DNA of 64,000 nt from Brevibacterium linens ATCC 9172 (GCF_900169165.1 NZ_FXYY01000001.1:248001-312000), one strand, 5' to 3'. Shown: positions 8,276-22,272, numbered from the stretch's first letter. Numbers and translations are program-made. The notes: generated from the sequence alone by a model not told the origin.

Positions 8276-9581
8276 TTACCTCATCCGCGGCGCCGACGTC
8301 CTCGGCCGCGGCGTCGCCGATATCGCGATCCGTCACGGACGCATCGTCGACCCCGAGCTTCTGGGCACAGGCGACCACGAGATCGTCGACGCTGCGGGCC
8401 TCGTGGCTCTGCCCGGCCTCGTCGACATGCACACCCACCTGCGCGAACCCGGCAAAGAGGACGCCGAGACCGTGCTCACAGGGTCCCGATCGGCGGCGTC
8501 GGGCGGCTACACCTGCGTCCACGCCATGGCCAACACCGCGCCCGTGGCCGACACGGCAGGAGTCGTCGGACAGGTCCACCGCCTCGGCCGCTCGTCCGGA
8601 TTCACCGAAGTCGTGCCCGTCGGCGCCGTGACCACCGGCCTCGAGGGCCGTCAGCTCGCCGAATTGGGCGCCATGGCACGTTCGGGTGCCCGCGTGCGCA
8701 TGTTCTCCGATGACGGCATCTGCGTCTCCGATCCGCTGCTCATGCGCCGCGCCCTCGAATACGTCAAGACCTTCGGCGGGATTATCGCCCAGCACGCACA
8801 GGAACCGCGCCTGACCGAGGGCGCACAGATGAACGAGGGAACGGTCTCGGCCGAACTCGGACTGCCCGGCTGGCCCGCCGTCGCCGAGGAATCGATCATC
8901 GCCCGTGATGTGCTCCTGGCCGAACACGTCGGATCCCGGCTGCACATCTGCCACGTCTCCACCGCCGGCAGCGTCGACCTCGTCCGCTGGGCCAAGGCCC
9001 GAGGGATCGCCGTGACCGCCGAGGTGACACCGCACCATCTCATGCTCACCGACGAACTCGTACGCACCTTCGACCCCGTGTACAAGGTCAACCCGCCGCT
9101 GCGCACCGACCGTGACGTCCAGGCGCTGCGGACTGCCCTGGCGGACGGCACGATCGACGTCGTCGGCACCGACCACGCCCCGCACACCGCCGAACACAAG
9201 TGCAGCGAATGGACCGCCGCGGCCATGGGCATGGTCGGCATGGAATCCGCGCTGTCCATCGTCGTCGCCGCCATGGCCGACCACGACTTCGACTTCGGCG
9301 ATGTGGCCCGTGTGATGTCGTCGGCCCCGGCTCGGATCACCGGAGCCTCCGGGCACGGCAGCCTCGAAGTCGGGGCGAGCGCGAACATCGTCCTCGTCGA
9401 CCCGGCCGCACCGCACCGCATCGAACCCGCCGACCACGCCACGAAGGGACGGAACAACCCCTTCGCCGGCGTCGAAGTGACCACGCAGGTCACCGACACC
9501 TTCTTCTACGGCCACCGGGTCTTGGCCGCAGGGGCACTGACCACACCCCACCCGGCAGGAGCAACATGGACACAACAGTAG
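8268..9581 (+). CDS. pyrC: Dihydroorotase
   Basis: Cyclises N-carbamoyl-aspartate to dihydroorotate. The 437-residue amidohydrolase has the metal motif [10 protein letters not shown] (H55, H57), later histidines in HAQEP and [16 protein letters not shown], and the catalytic Asp segment GTDHAPHT. Length and motifs place it in the class I group of Gram-positive bacteria. It overlaps pyrB by 8 nt and the next gene by 16 nt, so translation is coupled on both sides. No pyrD or pyrE is in this window. Confidence 0.96.
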   Translation: MTDYLIRGADVLGRGVADIAIRHGRIVDPELLGTGDHEIVDAAGLVALPGLVDMHTHLREPGKEDAETVLTGSRSAASGGYTCVHAMANTAPVADTAGVVGQVHRLGRSSGFTEVVPVGAVTTGLEGRQLAELGAMARSGARVRMFSDDGICVSDPLLMRRALEYVKTFGGIIAQHAQEPRLTEGAQMNEGTVSAELGLPGWPAVAEESIIARDVLLAEHVGSRLHICHVSTAGSVDLVRWAKARGIAVTAEVTPHHLMLTDELVRTFDPVYKVNPPLRTDRDVQALRTALADGTIDVVGTDHAPHTAEHKCSEWTAAAMGMVGMESALSIVVAAMADHDFDFGDVARVMSSAPARITGASGHGSLEVGASANIVLVDPAAPHRIEPADHATKGRNNPFAGVEVTTQVTDTFFYGHRVLAAGALTTPHPAGATWTQQ

Positions 9582-10060
9582 GCACACTGATCGTCGCCGC
9601 AGTCATCGTCATCGTGATCGTCGCGATCGCCTGGGGATGGAGCCGACGCAAACAGGCCCAGGCGGAAGTCGTCACCCCGCCGAAGCCCCATATGGGCATC
9701 AAAGCCGTCGCCGAACCCGTCGAAGGCTCCTATGTGTCGACGACGAAAGCCGGCCATCCGCTCGAACGCGTCGCCGTCCACGGCCTGGGCATCCGCACCA
9801 CCGGGGAACTCGTCGTCACCGACGGGGGAGTGATCATGGACCTGGCCGGACGCGACGACTTCCTCATCCCGCGCCGCGACATCGTCTCCGTGGACACCAC
9901 GAACGGGATGATCGGCAAATTCGTCGAACGCGGAGGCATCATCCGCATCACCTGGCACCTCGGCGACACCCTCGTCGACACGGGCTTCCGCGCCCGCTAC
10001 GCCGCATCCACCACCCCCACCGTCGACCGCATCCGAGAAATGATCGAAGAGGCACAATGA
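9566..10060 (+). CDS. Single-span membrane protein with PH-like domain, conserved in actinobacterial pyr operons
   Basis: 164 residues: a short outside N-terminus, one strongly hydrophobic helix (about 6-27), a basic stretch, then a soluble beta-rich domain (about 55-150) that resembles bacterial PH-like domains. The ATG at 9566 is inside the pyrC end and the stop overlaps the carA start as ATGA, so it is translated within the pyr operon. A membrane protein at this place, between pyrC and carA, is known in mycobacteria (annotated there as export or membrane protein) and has no proven role. It might link the pathway to the membrane, where dihydroorotate oxidation occurs, but that is inference. 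Confidence 0.8.
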   Translation: MDTTVGTLIVAAVIVIVIVAIAWGWSRRKQAQAEVVTPPKPHMGIKAVAEPVEGSYVSTTKAGHPLERVAVHGLGIRTTGELVVTDGGVIMDLAGRDDFLIPRRDIVSVDTTNGMIGKFVERGGIIRITWHLGDTLVDTGFRARYAASTTPTVDRIREMIEEAQ

Positions 10061-11217
10061 GCTTTTCCACCACCCCCGCCGTCCTCGTCCTCGAAGACGG
10101 CCGGACCTTCCACGGATCCGCCTACGGACAACTCGGCGAGACCACCGGGGAGGCCGTGTTCGTCACCGCCATGTCCGGCTACCAGGAGACGCTGACCGAC
10201 CCGTCCTACCACCGGCAGATCATCATCCAGGCCGCTCCGCACATCGGCAACACCGGCGTCAACCGCACCGATGACGAATCCGCCCGGATCTGGGCGGCCG
10301 GCTACGTCGTCCGCGACGCCTCCCGGATCTCGTCGAACTGGCGGTCCGAAGGCGACCTCGTCGACTGGCTGACCGAGTCCGGGATCGTCGGCATCTCCGA
10401 CGTCGACACCCGCGCGCTGACCCGACATCTGCGCGACAAGGGAGCCATGCGCGTGGGCATCTTCTCCGGCCCCGCTGCCGAGGCGCCCGAGTCCGAACTC
10501 CTCGCCCGTGTCCAGGCCTCCCCGCAGATGGCCGGAGCCAATCTCGTCGACGAGGTCTCGGTCACCGAACCGACCCTCGTTCCCGCCCGCGGGGAGAAGA
10601 GGTTCAGCGTCGCCGCCGTCGACCTCGGCATCAAGTCGATGACCCCCGAGCGACTGTCCGAACGCGGAATCGACGTCCATGTGCTGCCGTCGACGATCAG
10701 CTTCGAGCAGATCCGAGCCCTCGGCGTCGACGGAGTCTTCTTCTCCAACGGCCCCGGCGACCCTGCCACCGCAGACGACCAGGTCGAACTGCTGCGCGCC
10801 GTGCTCGATGCAGGCATGCCGTTCTTCGGCATCTGCTTCGGCAACCAGCTGCTCGGTCGGGCCCTGGGCTTCGGCACCTATAAGCTGCCCTTCGGCCACC
10901 GCGGCATCAACGTGCCCGTGATGGATCGGACCACGGGCAAGGTCGAGATCACCTCGCAGAACCACGGCTTCGCCGTCGACGCTCCGCTGACGGGTGAGAC
11001 CATCGCCCCGCACAAGGCCGACTACGGCCGGGTCACTGTGTCCCATGTGTGCCTCAACGACGATGTCGTCGAGGGACTCGCCTGCCTCGACATTCCCGCC
11101 TTCTCCGTCCAATTCCACCCCGAGGCCGCGGCCGGACCGCACGATTCGAGCTACCTGTTCGATCGCTTCGTCGACCTCATGTCCGCTTCCCAGGCCGATT
11201 CGGCTGCCCAGGCCTAA
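10057..11217 (+). CDS. carA: Carbamoyl-phosphate synthase small (glutaminase) subunit
   Basis: Hydrolyses glutamine and channels ammonia to CarB. The 386-residue protein has the CPSase small-chain N-terminal half and a class I glutamine amidotransferase half. The nucleophile is C260 in [10 protein letters not shown]; the His/Glu partners are in [15 protein letters not shown]. The start is ATG 10057, overlapping the previous gene by 4 nt ([14 protein letters not shown] follows); a longer in-frame extension upstream is only open frame. CarB follows after 12 nt with SD AAGGAG. Confidence 0.97.
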   Translation: MSFSTTPAVLVLEDGRTFHGSAYGQLGETTGEAVFVTAMSGYQETLTDPSYHRQIIIQAAPHIGNTGVNRTDDESARIWAAGYVVRDASRISSNWRSEGDLVDWLTESGIVGISDVDTRALTRHLRDKGAMRVGIFSGPAAEAPESELLARVQASPQMAGANLVDEVSVTEPTLVPARGEKRFSVAAVDLGIKSMTPERLSERGIDVHVLPSTISFEQIRALGVDGVFFSNGPGDPATADDQVELLRAVLDAGMPFFGICFGNQLLGRALGFGTYKLPFGHRGINVPVMDRTTGKVEITSQNHGFAVDAPLTGETIAPHKADYGRVTVSHVCLNDDVVEGLACLDIPAFSVQFHPEAAAGPHDSSYLFDRFVDLMSASQADSAAQA

Positions 11218-11229
11218 GGAGAACACCCA

Positions 11230-14501
<3,272 letters not shown>

Positions 14502-14502
<1 letters not shown>

Positions 14503-15347
14503 TGTTCGGCACTCGGCTGGCAGCCGCCATGGAACAACACGGGCCGCTGTGCGTGGGCATCGACCCGCACGAGCATCTGCTGGCCTCCTGGGGGCTGCCG
14601 GCCAGTGCTGCAGGCGTCCGCGAGTTCGCCCTTCGTACGGTCGGGCAGCTCAAGGGATCGGTGGCAGCCGTGAAACCGCAGTCCGCGTTCTTCGAACAGT
14701 ACGGCTCCGCCGGAGTCGCCGCTCTCGAAGAGACCCTGGCCGCGGCCAAGGACGCCGGTCTGCTCACCGTCCTCGACATCAAACGCGGTGACATCGGCTC
14801 GACCATGGGTGCCTACGCGAGGGCCTACCTCGACCCCGCCTCGGCGCTGGCCGCGGACTCGATCACGGTCTCGCCCTACCTCGGGTTCGGAGCCCTGGAG
14901 CCGGCATTCGAGCTCGCGGCCGCTCACGGCAAGGGCATCTTCGTCCTTGCGCTGACCTCGAACCCGGAAGGGGCGGAGGTCCAGCACGCCGTGCGAGACG
15001 GCGAATCGGTGGCCGCAGCGATCGTGTCCCGAGTGCGGCAGCGCAATGCTCGGGCATTGGAGTCGGCCGACGAGCTCGGTTCGTTCGGGCTCGTCGTCGG
15101 AGCGACCATCGGCACCGCAGCAGCGGACCTGGGATTCGATCCCAGCGACTGCGGGGGACCGATCCTCGCCCCCGGCGTCGGCGCACAGGGCGCAGGTCTG
15201 GCCGAACTGCGCGCAGTCTTCGGAGACCGGGCCCTGTCGTCGGGTCAGGTGCTCGCCACCGCGTCCCGGGCAGTCCTCGGCGCCGGTCCCGACGGATTGG
15301 CCGACGCCGCAGCCGCACTCAACCGTGACCTGAGGGCAGCGGACTGA
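14502..15347 (+). CDS. pyrF: Orotidine 5'-phosphate decarboxylase, long (mycobacterial) type
   Basis: Decarboxylates OMP to UMP, ending the pathway. The 281-residue length and opening CVGIDPHEHLLASWGL mark the type 2 form of actinobacteria. The catalytic core is LDIKRGDIGST (D92, K94, D97). AVKPQSAFFEQYG and the phosphate loop near LAPGVGAQG are also seen. It is the last gene of the pyr operon and is followed by a 12-bp hairpin. Overlap with carB of 1 nt gives reinitiation coupling. Confidence 0.96.
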
Positions 15348-15350
15348 ACA

Positions 15351-15385
15351 CCGGTGCCCGGATCGCGGGGCGGTCCGGGCACCGG
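15351..15385 (+). terminator. Hairpin ending the pyr operon
   Basis: Perfect 12-bp stem CCGGTGCCCGGA / TCCGGGCACCGG with an 11-nt loop, starting 3 nt after the pyrF stop. No U-tract follows. Confidence 0.65.
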
Positions 15386-15469
15386 ATTCGGCGTCCGGCG
15401 GAGGAGTGGATTCCGGCTCGCCGAGGCATAAATTTCGGCTCATATCGCCTCTCGGTAGGGAATGTGTCT

Positions 15470-15475
15470 TAGACT
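15470..15475 (+). promoter_or_regulatory. -10 box upstream of mihF
   Basis: TAGACT lies 46 nt before the mihF GTG, giving a leader of about 40 nt with the SD GAGGAG at 15511-15516. It follows the pyr terminator, so mihF starts a new unit. Confidence 0.45.
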
Positions 15476-15521
15476 GAGACAACTTCCCTACCTGCCCGTT
15501 CATGGTGACAGAGGAGACAAA

Positions 15522-15833
15522 GTGGCACTCGAACCGTTGACCCCGCAACAGCGTTCCGCTGCGTTGGACAAAGCGTTCAAGGCACGTCAGGCACGAGCCG
15601 AAGTGAAGTCGGCGCTCAAGACCGGCGATACCGATCTCGCGGCCGTGCTCAAGAAGGCAGCAGACGACGAAGCACTGGCGAAGATGCGTGTGCTCGATCT
15701 GCTCAGGGCCCTGCCCGGGGTCGGCGATCGGCGAGCCGAAGCCGCCATGGAAGAGGTCGGCATCGCCACCTCCCGGCGGATCAAGGGGCTGGGCGTGCAC
15801 CAGAAGTCCGCCCTGTTGGAGAAATATTCCTGA
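15522..15833 (+). CDS. mihF: Mycobacterial-type integration host factor (sIHF/mIHF)
   Basis: A small nucleoid-associated DNA-binding protein specific to actinobacteria, 103 residues from GTG 15522 ([19 protein letters not shown]). An upstream in-frame start would add 20 residues of no family likeness. The helix-two-turn-helix segment is [20 protein letters not shown] followed by [12 protein letters not shown], matching mIHF. The N-terminal half is a long, charged helix. It lies just upstream of gmk, as in Streptomyces and Mycobacterium. SD GAGGAG is 5-6 nt before the start. Confidence 0.95.
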   Translation: MALEPLTPQQRSAALDKAFKARQARAEVKSALKTGDTDLAAVLKKAADDEALAKMRVLDLLRALPGVGDRRAEAAMEEVGIATSRRIKGLGVHQKSALLEKYS

Positions 15834-15852
15834 GTGTGACAACCTCAGACCT

Positions 15853-16416
15853 GTGAATAATCGACTCACCGTCCTCGCGGGTCCGACCGCCGTCGGAAAA
15901 GGCACCATCAGCACCTATATTCGGCAGAACCACCCCGAGGTCTGGTTCTCCGTATCGGCCACGACCCGGCCCCGGCGTCCCGGTGAGATCGATGGTGTCC
16001 ATTATCACTTCCTCACCGACGATGCCTTCGACACCCTCATCGCCGAAGGTCGGCTGCTCGAATACGCCGTCGTCCACGGACGCCACCGCTACGGCACGCC
16101 CTCGGCTCCGGTGGAGGAGAAGCTCGAACAGGGGATTCCCGCACTGCTCGAGATCGACCTGCAGGGAGCCCGCCAGGTCAAAGAGAAGATGCCCGATGCC
16201 CGCTTCGTCTTCCTCGCCCCGCCCAGCTGGGACGAACTCGTCTCCCGACTGACCGGCCGCGGCACCGAAACCGAGGAGGAGCAGGAGCGGCGACTGGCCA
16301 CCGCGAAACGCGAATTGGCCGCCGAATCGGAGTTCGACGTGACCATTGTCAACGACCACGTTCGCACTGCGGCCGAAGAACTCCTATCATTGATGGGTAT
16401 ATCCACTTCCGATTAG
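15853..16416 (+). CDS. gmk: Guanylate kinase
   Basis: Phosphorylates GMP to GDP. From GTG 15853 the protein is 187 residues ([10 protein letters not shown]), the normal size; an upstream in-frame start lies in the mihF coding region and is unlikely. The P-loop is GPTAVGKGT (10-18); the GMP-binding region [19 protein letters not shown] and [11 protein letters not shown] are complete. No SD is evident, so translation may depend on upstream mihF ribosomes (19 nt gap). The rpoZ ATG follows the stop directly. Confidence 0.95.
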   Translation: MNNRLTVLAGPTAVGKGTISTYIRQNHPEVWFSVSATTRPRRPGEIDGVHYHFLTDDAFDTLIAEGRLLEYAVVHGRHRYGTPSAPVEEKLEQGIPALLEIDLQGARQVKEKMPDARFVFLAPPSWDELVSRLTGRGTETEEEQERRLATAKRELAAESEFDVTIVNDHVRTAAEELLSLMGISTSD

Positions 16417-16764
16417 ATGGGAATCTCCTTGCCCGCACAGCCTGAAGGCATCACCAACCCTCCGATCGACGATCTGCTGAGCGTGACCGGTTCGAAGTAC
16501 GAACTGGTCTCGATCGCGGCAAAGCGCGCCCGTCAGATCAACTCGTACTACGCCCAGCTGCAGGAGGGACTGCTCGAGAACGTCGGTCCGCTCGTCACGC
16601 CCGGCACCAACGAGAAGCCCCTGTCGATCGCTTTGCGAGAGGTCAACGAGTCGAAGATCGTCGCCCGCGAGGTCTCCGAAGCCGACTTCATCCAGGCCGC
16701 ACCCGAGGCCGAAGCCACCGCTCCCGTGAGCAACGACGGCGCGATCGACTTCAGCGACCAGTGA
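16417..16764 (+). CDS. rpoZ: RNA polymerase omega subunit
   Basis: Small subunit that helps assemble the beta' subunit. The 115-residue protein has the actinobacterial pattern [32 protein letters not shown] and [15 protein letters not shown]. The last 25 residues are acidic and variable. The ATG directly abuts the gmk stop with no clear SD. Its stop overlaps the coaBC GTG (GTGA). Confidence 0.95.
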   Translation: MGISLPAQPEGITNPPIDDLLSVTGSKYELVSIAAKRARQINSYYAQLQEGLLENVGPLVTPGTNEKPLSIALREVNESKIVAREVSEADFIQAAPEAEATAPVSNDGAIDFSDQ

Positions 16765-18041
16765 GAATCGTACTCGGCGTCGCCGGTGGGATCGCCGCCT
16801 ACAAGGCGGCACACATCATCCGGCGGCTCCGGGAACTCGACCACAGCGTCAAGGTCGTCCCGACGGCCAACGCACTGAAATTCATCGGTGCCCCCACTCT
16901 TGAGGCCCTGTCCGGCCAGACCGTGACCACCGATGTCTTCGACGAGATCGACACCGTCAACCATGTCCGCATCGGACAGGAAGCCGAACTCGTCATCATC
17001 GCCCCGGCGACCGCCGACCTGATCGCGAAGATCGCCGCCGGGCGAGCCGATGATCTGCTCACCGCCTCCGTGCTCACGACGACCGCCGAGGTCGTGGTGG
17101 CTCCGGCCATGCACACGGAGATGTGGCTCAATCCCGCCACCGTCGCCAACATCGCGACCCTGCGCTCCCGCGGCGTCCACGTCCTCGATCCTGCAGTCGG
17201 GCGACTCACCGGACCCGATTCCGGTCCCGGACGCCTGCCCGAACCCGAAGAGATCGTCGACTTCGCGCTCTCGGTCACGGACGGCACCGCCGGCGACCCG
17301 ACCGACGCGCCCACCGACCCCAGCGGAGCTCTGTCCGGTCGCCGCATCGTCATCAGTGCCGGCGGCACGCGGGAAGCACTCGACCCCGTGCGCTTCCTCG
17401 GCAACCGCTCCTCGGGCAAACAGGGCGTCGCCCTGGCCAAGGCCGCTCATGCCGCGGGTGCATCAGTCGAACTCGTCGCCGCGAACATCGACACCGGGCT
17501 GCTGACGGGACTGCCTGCTGACATCACGGTCACTGCGGTCGAATCCACTCTGGAGCTGCAGGAGGCGATGCATGCCGCTCAGGCCCGCGCCGATACCATC
17601 ATCATGGCCGCCGCCGTCGCCGACTACCGACCCGCCGAGACCACGGACTCGAAGATGAAGAAGACCGGAGACGAGGGGCTGACCCTGCGTCTGACGCAGA
17701 ACCCGGACATCCTGCGCGGACTCGTCGACGAGCGCCGGCGTCAGAGCAGCCTCGGCCGTCAGATCATCGTCGGGTTCGCCGCCGAGACCGGTGACGCCGA
17801 CACGACCGCGCTCGACTACGCGCGAGTCAAGTTCGAGCGCAAGGGCGTCGACCTGTTCGTGTTCAACGACGTCTCCGACGACCGTGCCTTCGGCCGCGAT
17901 GACACCATGGTCCAGATCATCTCCTCCGACCACGGGACCATCGTCGTCGGTGAGGAATTCCACGGATCGAAGGACCATGTTTCACAAAGGGTCATTGCGG
18001 CCGTCTCCGACCAATTCACCCACGTAGAATCGACAACGTGA
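16761..18041 (+). CDS. coaBC: Bifunctional phosphopantothenoylcysteine synthetase/decarboxylase
   Basis: Carries out two consecutive coenzyme A steps: CTP-dependent coupling of phosphopantothenate to cysteine, then FMN-dependent decarboxylation. The 426-residue protein has an N-terminal flavoprotein domain (about 1-175) with [18 protein letters not shown] and PAMHTEMW, and a C-terminal synthetase domain (about 190-426) with [20 protein letters not shown] and AAAVADYRP. The substrate clamp is [17 protein letters not shown], without the Cys seen in E. coli, as in mycobacteria. GTG start overlaps rpoZ by 4 nt. Confidence 0.95.
   Translation: MRIVLGVAGGIAAYKAAHIIRRLRELDHSVKVVPTANALKFIGAPTLEALSGQTVTTDVFDEIDTVNHVRIGQEAELVIIAPATADLIAKIAAGRADDLLTASVLTTTAEVVVAPAMHTEMWLNPATVANIATLRSRGVHVLDPAVGRLTGPDSGPGRLPEPEEIVDFALSVTDGTAGDPTDAPTDPSGALSGRRIVISAGGTREALDPVRFLGNRSSGKQGVALAKAAHAAGASVELVAANIDTGLLTGLPADITVTAVESTLELQEAMHAAQARADTIIMAAAVADYRPAETTDSKMKKTGDEGLTLRLTQNPDILRGLVDERRRQSSLGRQIIVGFAAETGDADTTALDYARVKFERKGVDLFVFNDVSDDRAFGRDDTMVQIISSDHGTIVVGEEFHGSKDHVSQRVIAAVSDQFTHVESTT
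18025..18030 (+). promoter_or_regulatory. -10 box of a predicted leaderless metK promoter
   Basis: TAGAAT is 7 nt before the metK GTG at 18038, within the last codons of coaBC. There is no SAM riboswitch and no room for one. Confidence 0.65.
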
Positions 18042-19243
18042 CACACACAAGCCTGCGCCTCTTCTCTTCCGAGTCCGTCACCGAGGGACATCCCGACAAG
18101 ATCTGCGACCAGATCAGCGATGCGGTGCTCGACGACCTGCTCCGGCAGGATCCCAACGCCAAAGTGGCCGTGGAGACCATGGTCACCACCGGACTCGTCC
18201 ACGTCGCCGGTGAGGTGAATACGGCCGCCTACGCCGATGTCGCCGGAATCGTGCGCAGCCTCATCACCGGAATCGGCTACGACTCCTCGGACACCGGCTT
18301 CGACGGACACTCCTGCGGAGTCTCCGTGTCGATCGGCAGCCAGTCCACGGACATCCACTCCGGTGTGACGAACCCGCTGGACTTCCGCGAGGCCGTCGAA
18401 TCCTCCGACCACGGCACCAGCCTCGGTGCCGGAGACCAGGGGCTGATGTTCGGCTATGCCGACAACTCCACCGACGTGCTCATGCCGCTGCCCATCCACC
18501 TGGCCTCCCGCATGGCCGAGCAGCTCTCAGAGGTGCGCAAGTCCGGTCGCCTCGACTACCTGCGCCCCGACGGCAAGACGCAGCTGACCTTGGGCTACGA
18601 CGGGGACGAAGCCGTGTCGATCGAGAACGTCGTCGTCTCCACCCAGCATTCGGCGCAGACCAGCCAATCCCAGCTGCACACGGAGATCAGGGAACTCGTC
18701 ATCGATCCGGTCATCGCCGACTCCGGTCTCGACGTCTCTGGTGCGAACATCCACATCAACCCGGCCGGTCCCTTCGTTACGGGCGGTCCGATGGGCGATG
18801 CCGGTCTGACCGGGCGGAAGATCATCGTCGACACGTACGGCGGGTTCTCCCGCCACGGAGGCGGCGCGTTCTCCGGCAAGGATCCTTCGAAGGTCGACCG
18901 TTCCGCGGCCTACGCGATGCGCTGGGTGGCGAAGAACGTCGTCGCCGCCGGTCTGGCCGACCGGGCCGAAGTGCAGGTGTCCTATGCGATCGGCCGAGTC
19001 GACCCGATGGGCCTGTACGTCGAGACATTCGGAACGGAGAAAGTCGATCCGAACGCGATTTCACGGGCCATCCGCGAGGTCTTCGACCTCCGCCCGGCGA
19101 TGATCATCGCCGAACTCGATCTGCTGCGCCCGATCTACTCGCAGACCTCGACCTACGGCCACTTCGGACGCGAACTGCCCGACTTCACCTGGGAGGTCAC
19201 GGACCGCGCCGAGGATCTGCTGCGCGCCGTGTCCTCCAACTAG
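18038..19243 (+). CDS. metK: S-adenosylmethionine synthetase
   Basis: Makes SAM from methionine and ATP. The 401-residue protein has [20 protein letters not shown] (catalytic H18), [12 protein letters not shown], the hallmark [20 protein letters not shown] and the P-loop-like [19 protein letters not shown]. Length and motifs are normal. The GTG overlaps the coaBC stop (GTGA), and a -10 box 7 nt upstream suggests an additional leaderless transcript. PriA follows after 12 nt. Confidence 0.97.
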   Translation: MTHTSLRLFSSESVTEGHPDKICDQISDAVLDDLLRQDPNAKVAVETMVTTGLVHVAGEVNTAAYADVAGIVRSLITGIGYDSSDTGFDGHSCGVSVSIGSQSTDIHSGVTNPLDFREAVESSDHGTSLGAGDQGLMFGYADNSTDVLMPLPIHLASRMAEQLSEVRKSGRLDYLRPDGKTQLTLGYDGDEAVSIENVVVSTQHSAQTSQSQLHTEIRELVIDPVIADSGLDVSGANIHINPAGPFVTGGPMGDAGLTGRKIIVDTYGGFSRHGGGAFSGKDPSKVDRSAAYAMRWVAKNVVAAGLADRAEVQVSYAIGRVDPMGLYVETFGTEKVDPNAISRAIREVFDLRPAMIIAELDLLRPIYSQTSTYGHFGRELPDFTWEVTDRAEDLLRAVSSN

Positions 19244-19255
19244 TCTGCCGTCGGC

Positions 19256-21310
19256 GTGGACGAACCCCTCCCGATCGACACCGGCACCTCGGCCGAGGGC
19301 CAGGTGCCGCTGGCCCCGACCGATCCGGTCGCCCGCGTGCTCATCGACCATCCCGTCCCGCACCTGGCGCGTACCTTCGACTATGCGGTCCCGGACAAGC
19401 TCGCCGAGGCGGCCCTGCCCGGAGTGCGCGTGCGCGTGAAGTTCGCCGGGAAGCTGCGCGACGGCTATCTGCTCGAACGCGTCGAATCCTCGGACCACGT
19501 CGGGCCGTTGGCGACGATCCAACGCATCAGCGGACCCGTCCGAGTGCTCAGTGAGGATCTGCTCGCCTTGAGCGAAGCGGTCGCGCGTCGCTACGGCGGG
19601 ACGCTCGCCGATGTGCTGCGTCTGGCCATCCCTCCGCGCCACGCTCGTGGTGAGAAGGCCGTGCTCAAGGCCGAGAAGACCGGGACGGCTGCGAACGAGT
19701 CCGATGCGGCGACCGACGATCCTGTACTGGGCCCGAACGAGGGTTCGGCGGATGATCCGCAGCTGCTCGGCCGCCTCGGCGAGTGGGTCCTTGCGGCGGG
19801 GGAGGAGCCGAGGGACGACGATGTCTCCGGGTCGCCTCGGCGCAGGGCCGTGGCATGCACACCCGGGTCGACTCCGGGACTCAGTTGGATCCGTGCCGGA
19901 CTCGATGCTGCGCGGACGGTGCTCGAGGCGGGCAGGTCCGTGCTCTGGCTCGTGCCCGACCATCGTGAGCTCGCCGTGCTCCATTCGGCGCTCACTCACG
20001 CCGGGATCGCGGAGGTCTCGGTACTCAGCGCCGAGACGTCACCGGAGCTGCGATGGCAGGCCTGGCTGCGCGGACTGCTCGGACACACGCGGATCACGAT
20101 CGGCACGCGTGCGGCGGCCTTCGCTCCCGTCGCGGACCTGGGGCTCATCATCTGCACCGACGACGCGAACCTCAACTATCTCGATCAGCACGCCCCGTAT
20201 CCGCACGCCAGGGAAGTCTGCCTGCTGCGATCGACGATCGAGGACACCGAACTGCTCTTCGCCTCCACCGACCGCAGCGCCGAAGTCCAGCGCCTCGTCG
20301 AGATCGGCTGGCTGGCCGACGTCACTCCGGTCGGTCCGGCCAGACGCCATGCCGCCCCGGTCGTCTTCGTCCCCGACGAGGACCGGGACCCCTTCGCCTG
20401 GCAACGCATTCCCAGCCGCGCCTGGCAGATCATGCGCACGGCGCTGCGTCCGCGTCCCCGGGACGGGGGAGTGCCCGGTCCGGTGCTCGTACAGGTGCCG
20501 CGGTCCGGCTACTATCCGGTCTTCGCGTGTGCTCGCTGCCAGGAAGTCGCCCGCTGCCCGCAATGCCAGGCGACGCTGACCACACAGTCGGAGGTCGGTC
20601 CCTTCGCCTGCCGGACCTGCGGCTATCACTCGGAGACCTTCAGCTGCCTGCGCTGCCGCTCGCACCAGGTGCGGTCGATCGTGCGCGGCCGGGCCCGCAC
20701 CGTCGAAGAGCTCGCCCGTGCACTGCCGGATGTCGAGATCGTCGAATCCGGAGGCGACCACATCTCCACTGTCCTCGACGAGACCCCGCGACTCGTGGTC
20801 GCCACGACGGGAGCCGAACCCTATGTGCTCGGCGGCTACGCCGCGGCGATCCTCCTGGACTCGCTGTGGCCGGGACCGTGGATGCGCTCGATCGACGAAA
20901 GCGTGGCCCGTCGACTGCGCGGCGCCTCCCTCGTGCGCTCGCGCGATGACGGCGGAGTCGTCTACCTCGGCGACGAAGACGAACTCATCCGGCAGACCCT
21001 GACCGCCTTCGACCCGACGACGTTCATGTCACGGCAGCTGAGCGACCGAAAGGTCCTCGGCTTCCCGCCCTACCGACGGATCATCGAACTCACGGGAGCC
21101 GGTGCGGACATCGACGAGGTGATCGGCGAGATCGGCGAAGTCGAGGAGCTCCTGCGCGAAGACGCCGAGGACGGGCAGCGCAGCGTCAGCGCCTACCCGT
21201 TCTCCGCCGGAGACCGGGTCGGAACGAGAGTGGCCGAGATCATCGCCTCCCGCTCGGCGAAGAAGCAGCCACAGGTGCGAGTGCGCATCGATGATCCCCG
21301 GTCGCTGTGA
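19256..21310 (+). CDS. priA: Primosomal protein N' (PriA), actinobacterial form without helicase motor motifs
   Basis: The family restarts collapsed replication forks. The 684-residue protein keeps the N-terminal 3' DNA-binding domain (HPVPHLARTFDYAVPDK) and the zinc-binding cysteine array (CARCQEVARCPQCQ, CRTCGY, CLRCRS, about 424-470). The ATPase motifs are lost: the Walker A site reads GSTPGLSW instead of GxxGSGKT, and the DEEH box reads TDDANLNY. Such motor-less PriA is known in actinobacteria, so it may act as a structural loader. GTG start, 12 nt after metK; the stop overlaps a GTG in the fmt frame. Confidence 0.9.
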   Translation: MDEPLPIDTGTSAEGQVPLAPTDPVARVLIDHPVPHLARTFDYAVPDKLAEAALPGVRVRVKFAGKLRDGYLLERVESSDHVGPLATIQRISGPVRVLSEDLLALSEAVARRYGGTLADVLRLAIPPRHARGEKAVLKAEKTGTAANESDAATDDPVLGPNEGSADDPQLLGRLGEWVLAAGEEPRDDDVSGSPRRRAVACTPGSTPGLSWIRAGLDAARTVLEAGRSVLWLVPDHRELAVLHSALTHAGIAEVSVLSAETSPELRWQAWLRGLLGHTRITIGTRAAAFAPVADLGLIICTDDANLNYLDQHAPYPHAREVCLLRSTIEDTELLFASTDRSAEVQRLVEIGWLADVTPVGPARRHAAPVVFVPDEDRDPFAWQRIPSRAWQIMRTALRPRPRDGGVPGPVLVQVPRSGYYPVFACARCQEVARCPQCQATLTTQSEVGPFACRTCGYHSETFSCLRCRSHQVRSIVRGRARTVEELARALPDVEIVESGGDHISTVLDETPRLVVATTGAEPYVLGGYAAAILLDSLWPGPWMRSIDESVARRLRGASLVRSRDDGGVVYLGDEDELIRQTLTAFDPTTFMSRQLSDRKVLGFPPYRRIIELTGAGADIDEVIGEIGEVEELLREDAEDGQRSVSAYPFSAGDRVGTRVAEIIASRSAKKQPQVRVRIDDPRSL

Positions 21311-21326
21311 CTGACGGTCGAACAAG

Positions 21327-21332
21327 TAGAAT
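21327..21332 (+). promoter_or_regulatory. -10 box of a predicted leaderless fmt promoter
   Basis: TAGAAT lies 7 nt before GTG 21340. This favours 21340 over the upstream in-frame GTG at 21307 as the fmt start. Confidence 0.6.
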
Positions 21333-21339
21333 TCCCCGT

Positions 21340-22272
21340 GTGGATATCGTCTTCGCCGGCACCCCTGATGTCGCAGTTCCCGCCCTCGAGGCCTTAGCCG
21401 ATTCGGACCATCGGATCCGTGCGGTGCTCACCCGACCCGATGCGCCCGTGGGGCGGAAAAGAGTCCTCACCCCGTCACCGGTGAAGACCCGCGCCCTCGA
21501 ACTCGGACTGCCCGTCATCGAAGCCGGTCGTCTGCGCGGCGACGTCATCTCCCAGCTGCGGGAACTCGATGTCGACGCCGTCGCCGTCGTCGCCTTCGGC
21601 GCCATCGCCGGACCCGCCGCACTGGACACGGCCCGCCTCGGCTGGTTCAACCTCCACTTCTCCCTGCTGCCGGCCCACCGCGGAGCCGCCCCCGTCCAAC
21701 GCGCGATGATAGGCGGCGAGACCACCAGCGGAATCAGCGTGTTCCGCATCGATACCGGCATGGACACCGGGCCGGTGCTGCGCCGGTTGGAACTGCCGCT
21801 CGACCACGCGGACGTCGCCGAGGCCCTCGACGACTATGCCCACCGCGGGGCCCCCGAACTCGTCGCCGCCTTCGACGATCTCGCCGCCGGCACCGCCGTG
21901 ATGACCCCGCAGACCGGTGAGCCCAGCCATGCGGAGAAGATCACCGTCACCGACGCCCACCTCGACCTGTCCGCATCCACGGCTGAGGTCATCGACCGGG
22001 CCCGCGGAACCAGTCCCGCACCGGGGCCGTGGGTGGAACTCGACGGCAAGAGGACGAAGCTCTTCGGACTCACACCCGCACCCGAGGCGACGGCCTCCGG
22101 CCCCGTCGGCGAACTGACGACCTGGCAGCAGCGGCCGGTGCTGCGCTGCGGTGACGGCTGGGTCCGTGTCGAGGAGATCCAACCCTTCGGCAAGCCCCGG
22201 ATGAATGCGGCCGACTTCCTGCGCGGCCGCGGTGACGTGACCTTCGACCCCTATACCGATGAGGAATCATAA
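21340..22272 (+). CDS. fmt: Methionyl-tRNA formyltransferase
   Basis: Formylates initiator Met-tRNA. I use GTG 21340, which gives the canonical MDIVFAGTPDVAVPALEAL start and 310 residues; GTG 21307 (overlapping the priA stop) would add 11 residues. The catalytic core is NLHFSLLPAHRGAAPVQRA, with TSGISVFRIDTGMDTGPVL carrying the catalytic Asp. The C-terminal tRNA-binding domain begins about residue 200. No def gene lies next to it. RsmB follows after 5 nt. The start is supported by a -10 box 7 nt away, so leaderless translation is likely. Confidence 0.95.
   Translation: MDIVFAGTPDVAVPALEALADSDHRIRAVLTRPDAPVGRKRVLTPSPVKTRALELGLPVIEAGRLRGDVISQLRELDVDAVAVVAFGAIAGPAALDTARLGWFNLHFSLLPAHRGAAPVQRAMIGGETTSGISVFRIDTGMDTGPVLRRLELPLDHADVAEALDDYAHRGAPELVAAFDDLAAGTAVMTPQTGEPSHAEKITVTDAHLDLSASTAEVIDRARGTSPAPGPWVELDGKRTKLFGLTPAPEATASGPVGELTTWQQRPVLRCGDGWVRVEEIQPFGKPRMNAADFLRGRGDVTFDPYTDEES

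Noticed and set aside
18025-18037. SAM riboswitch ahead of metK
   Set aside because: metK overlaps coaBC by 4 nt and has no leader, so there is no space for an aptamer.
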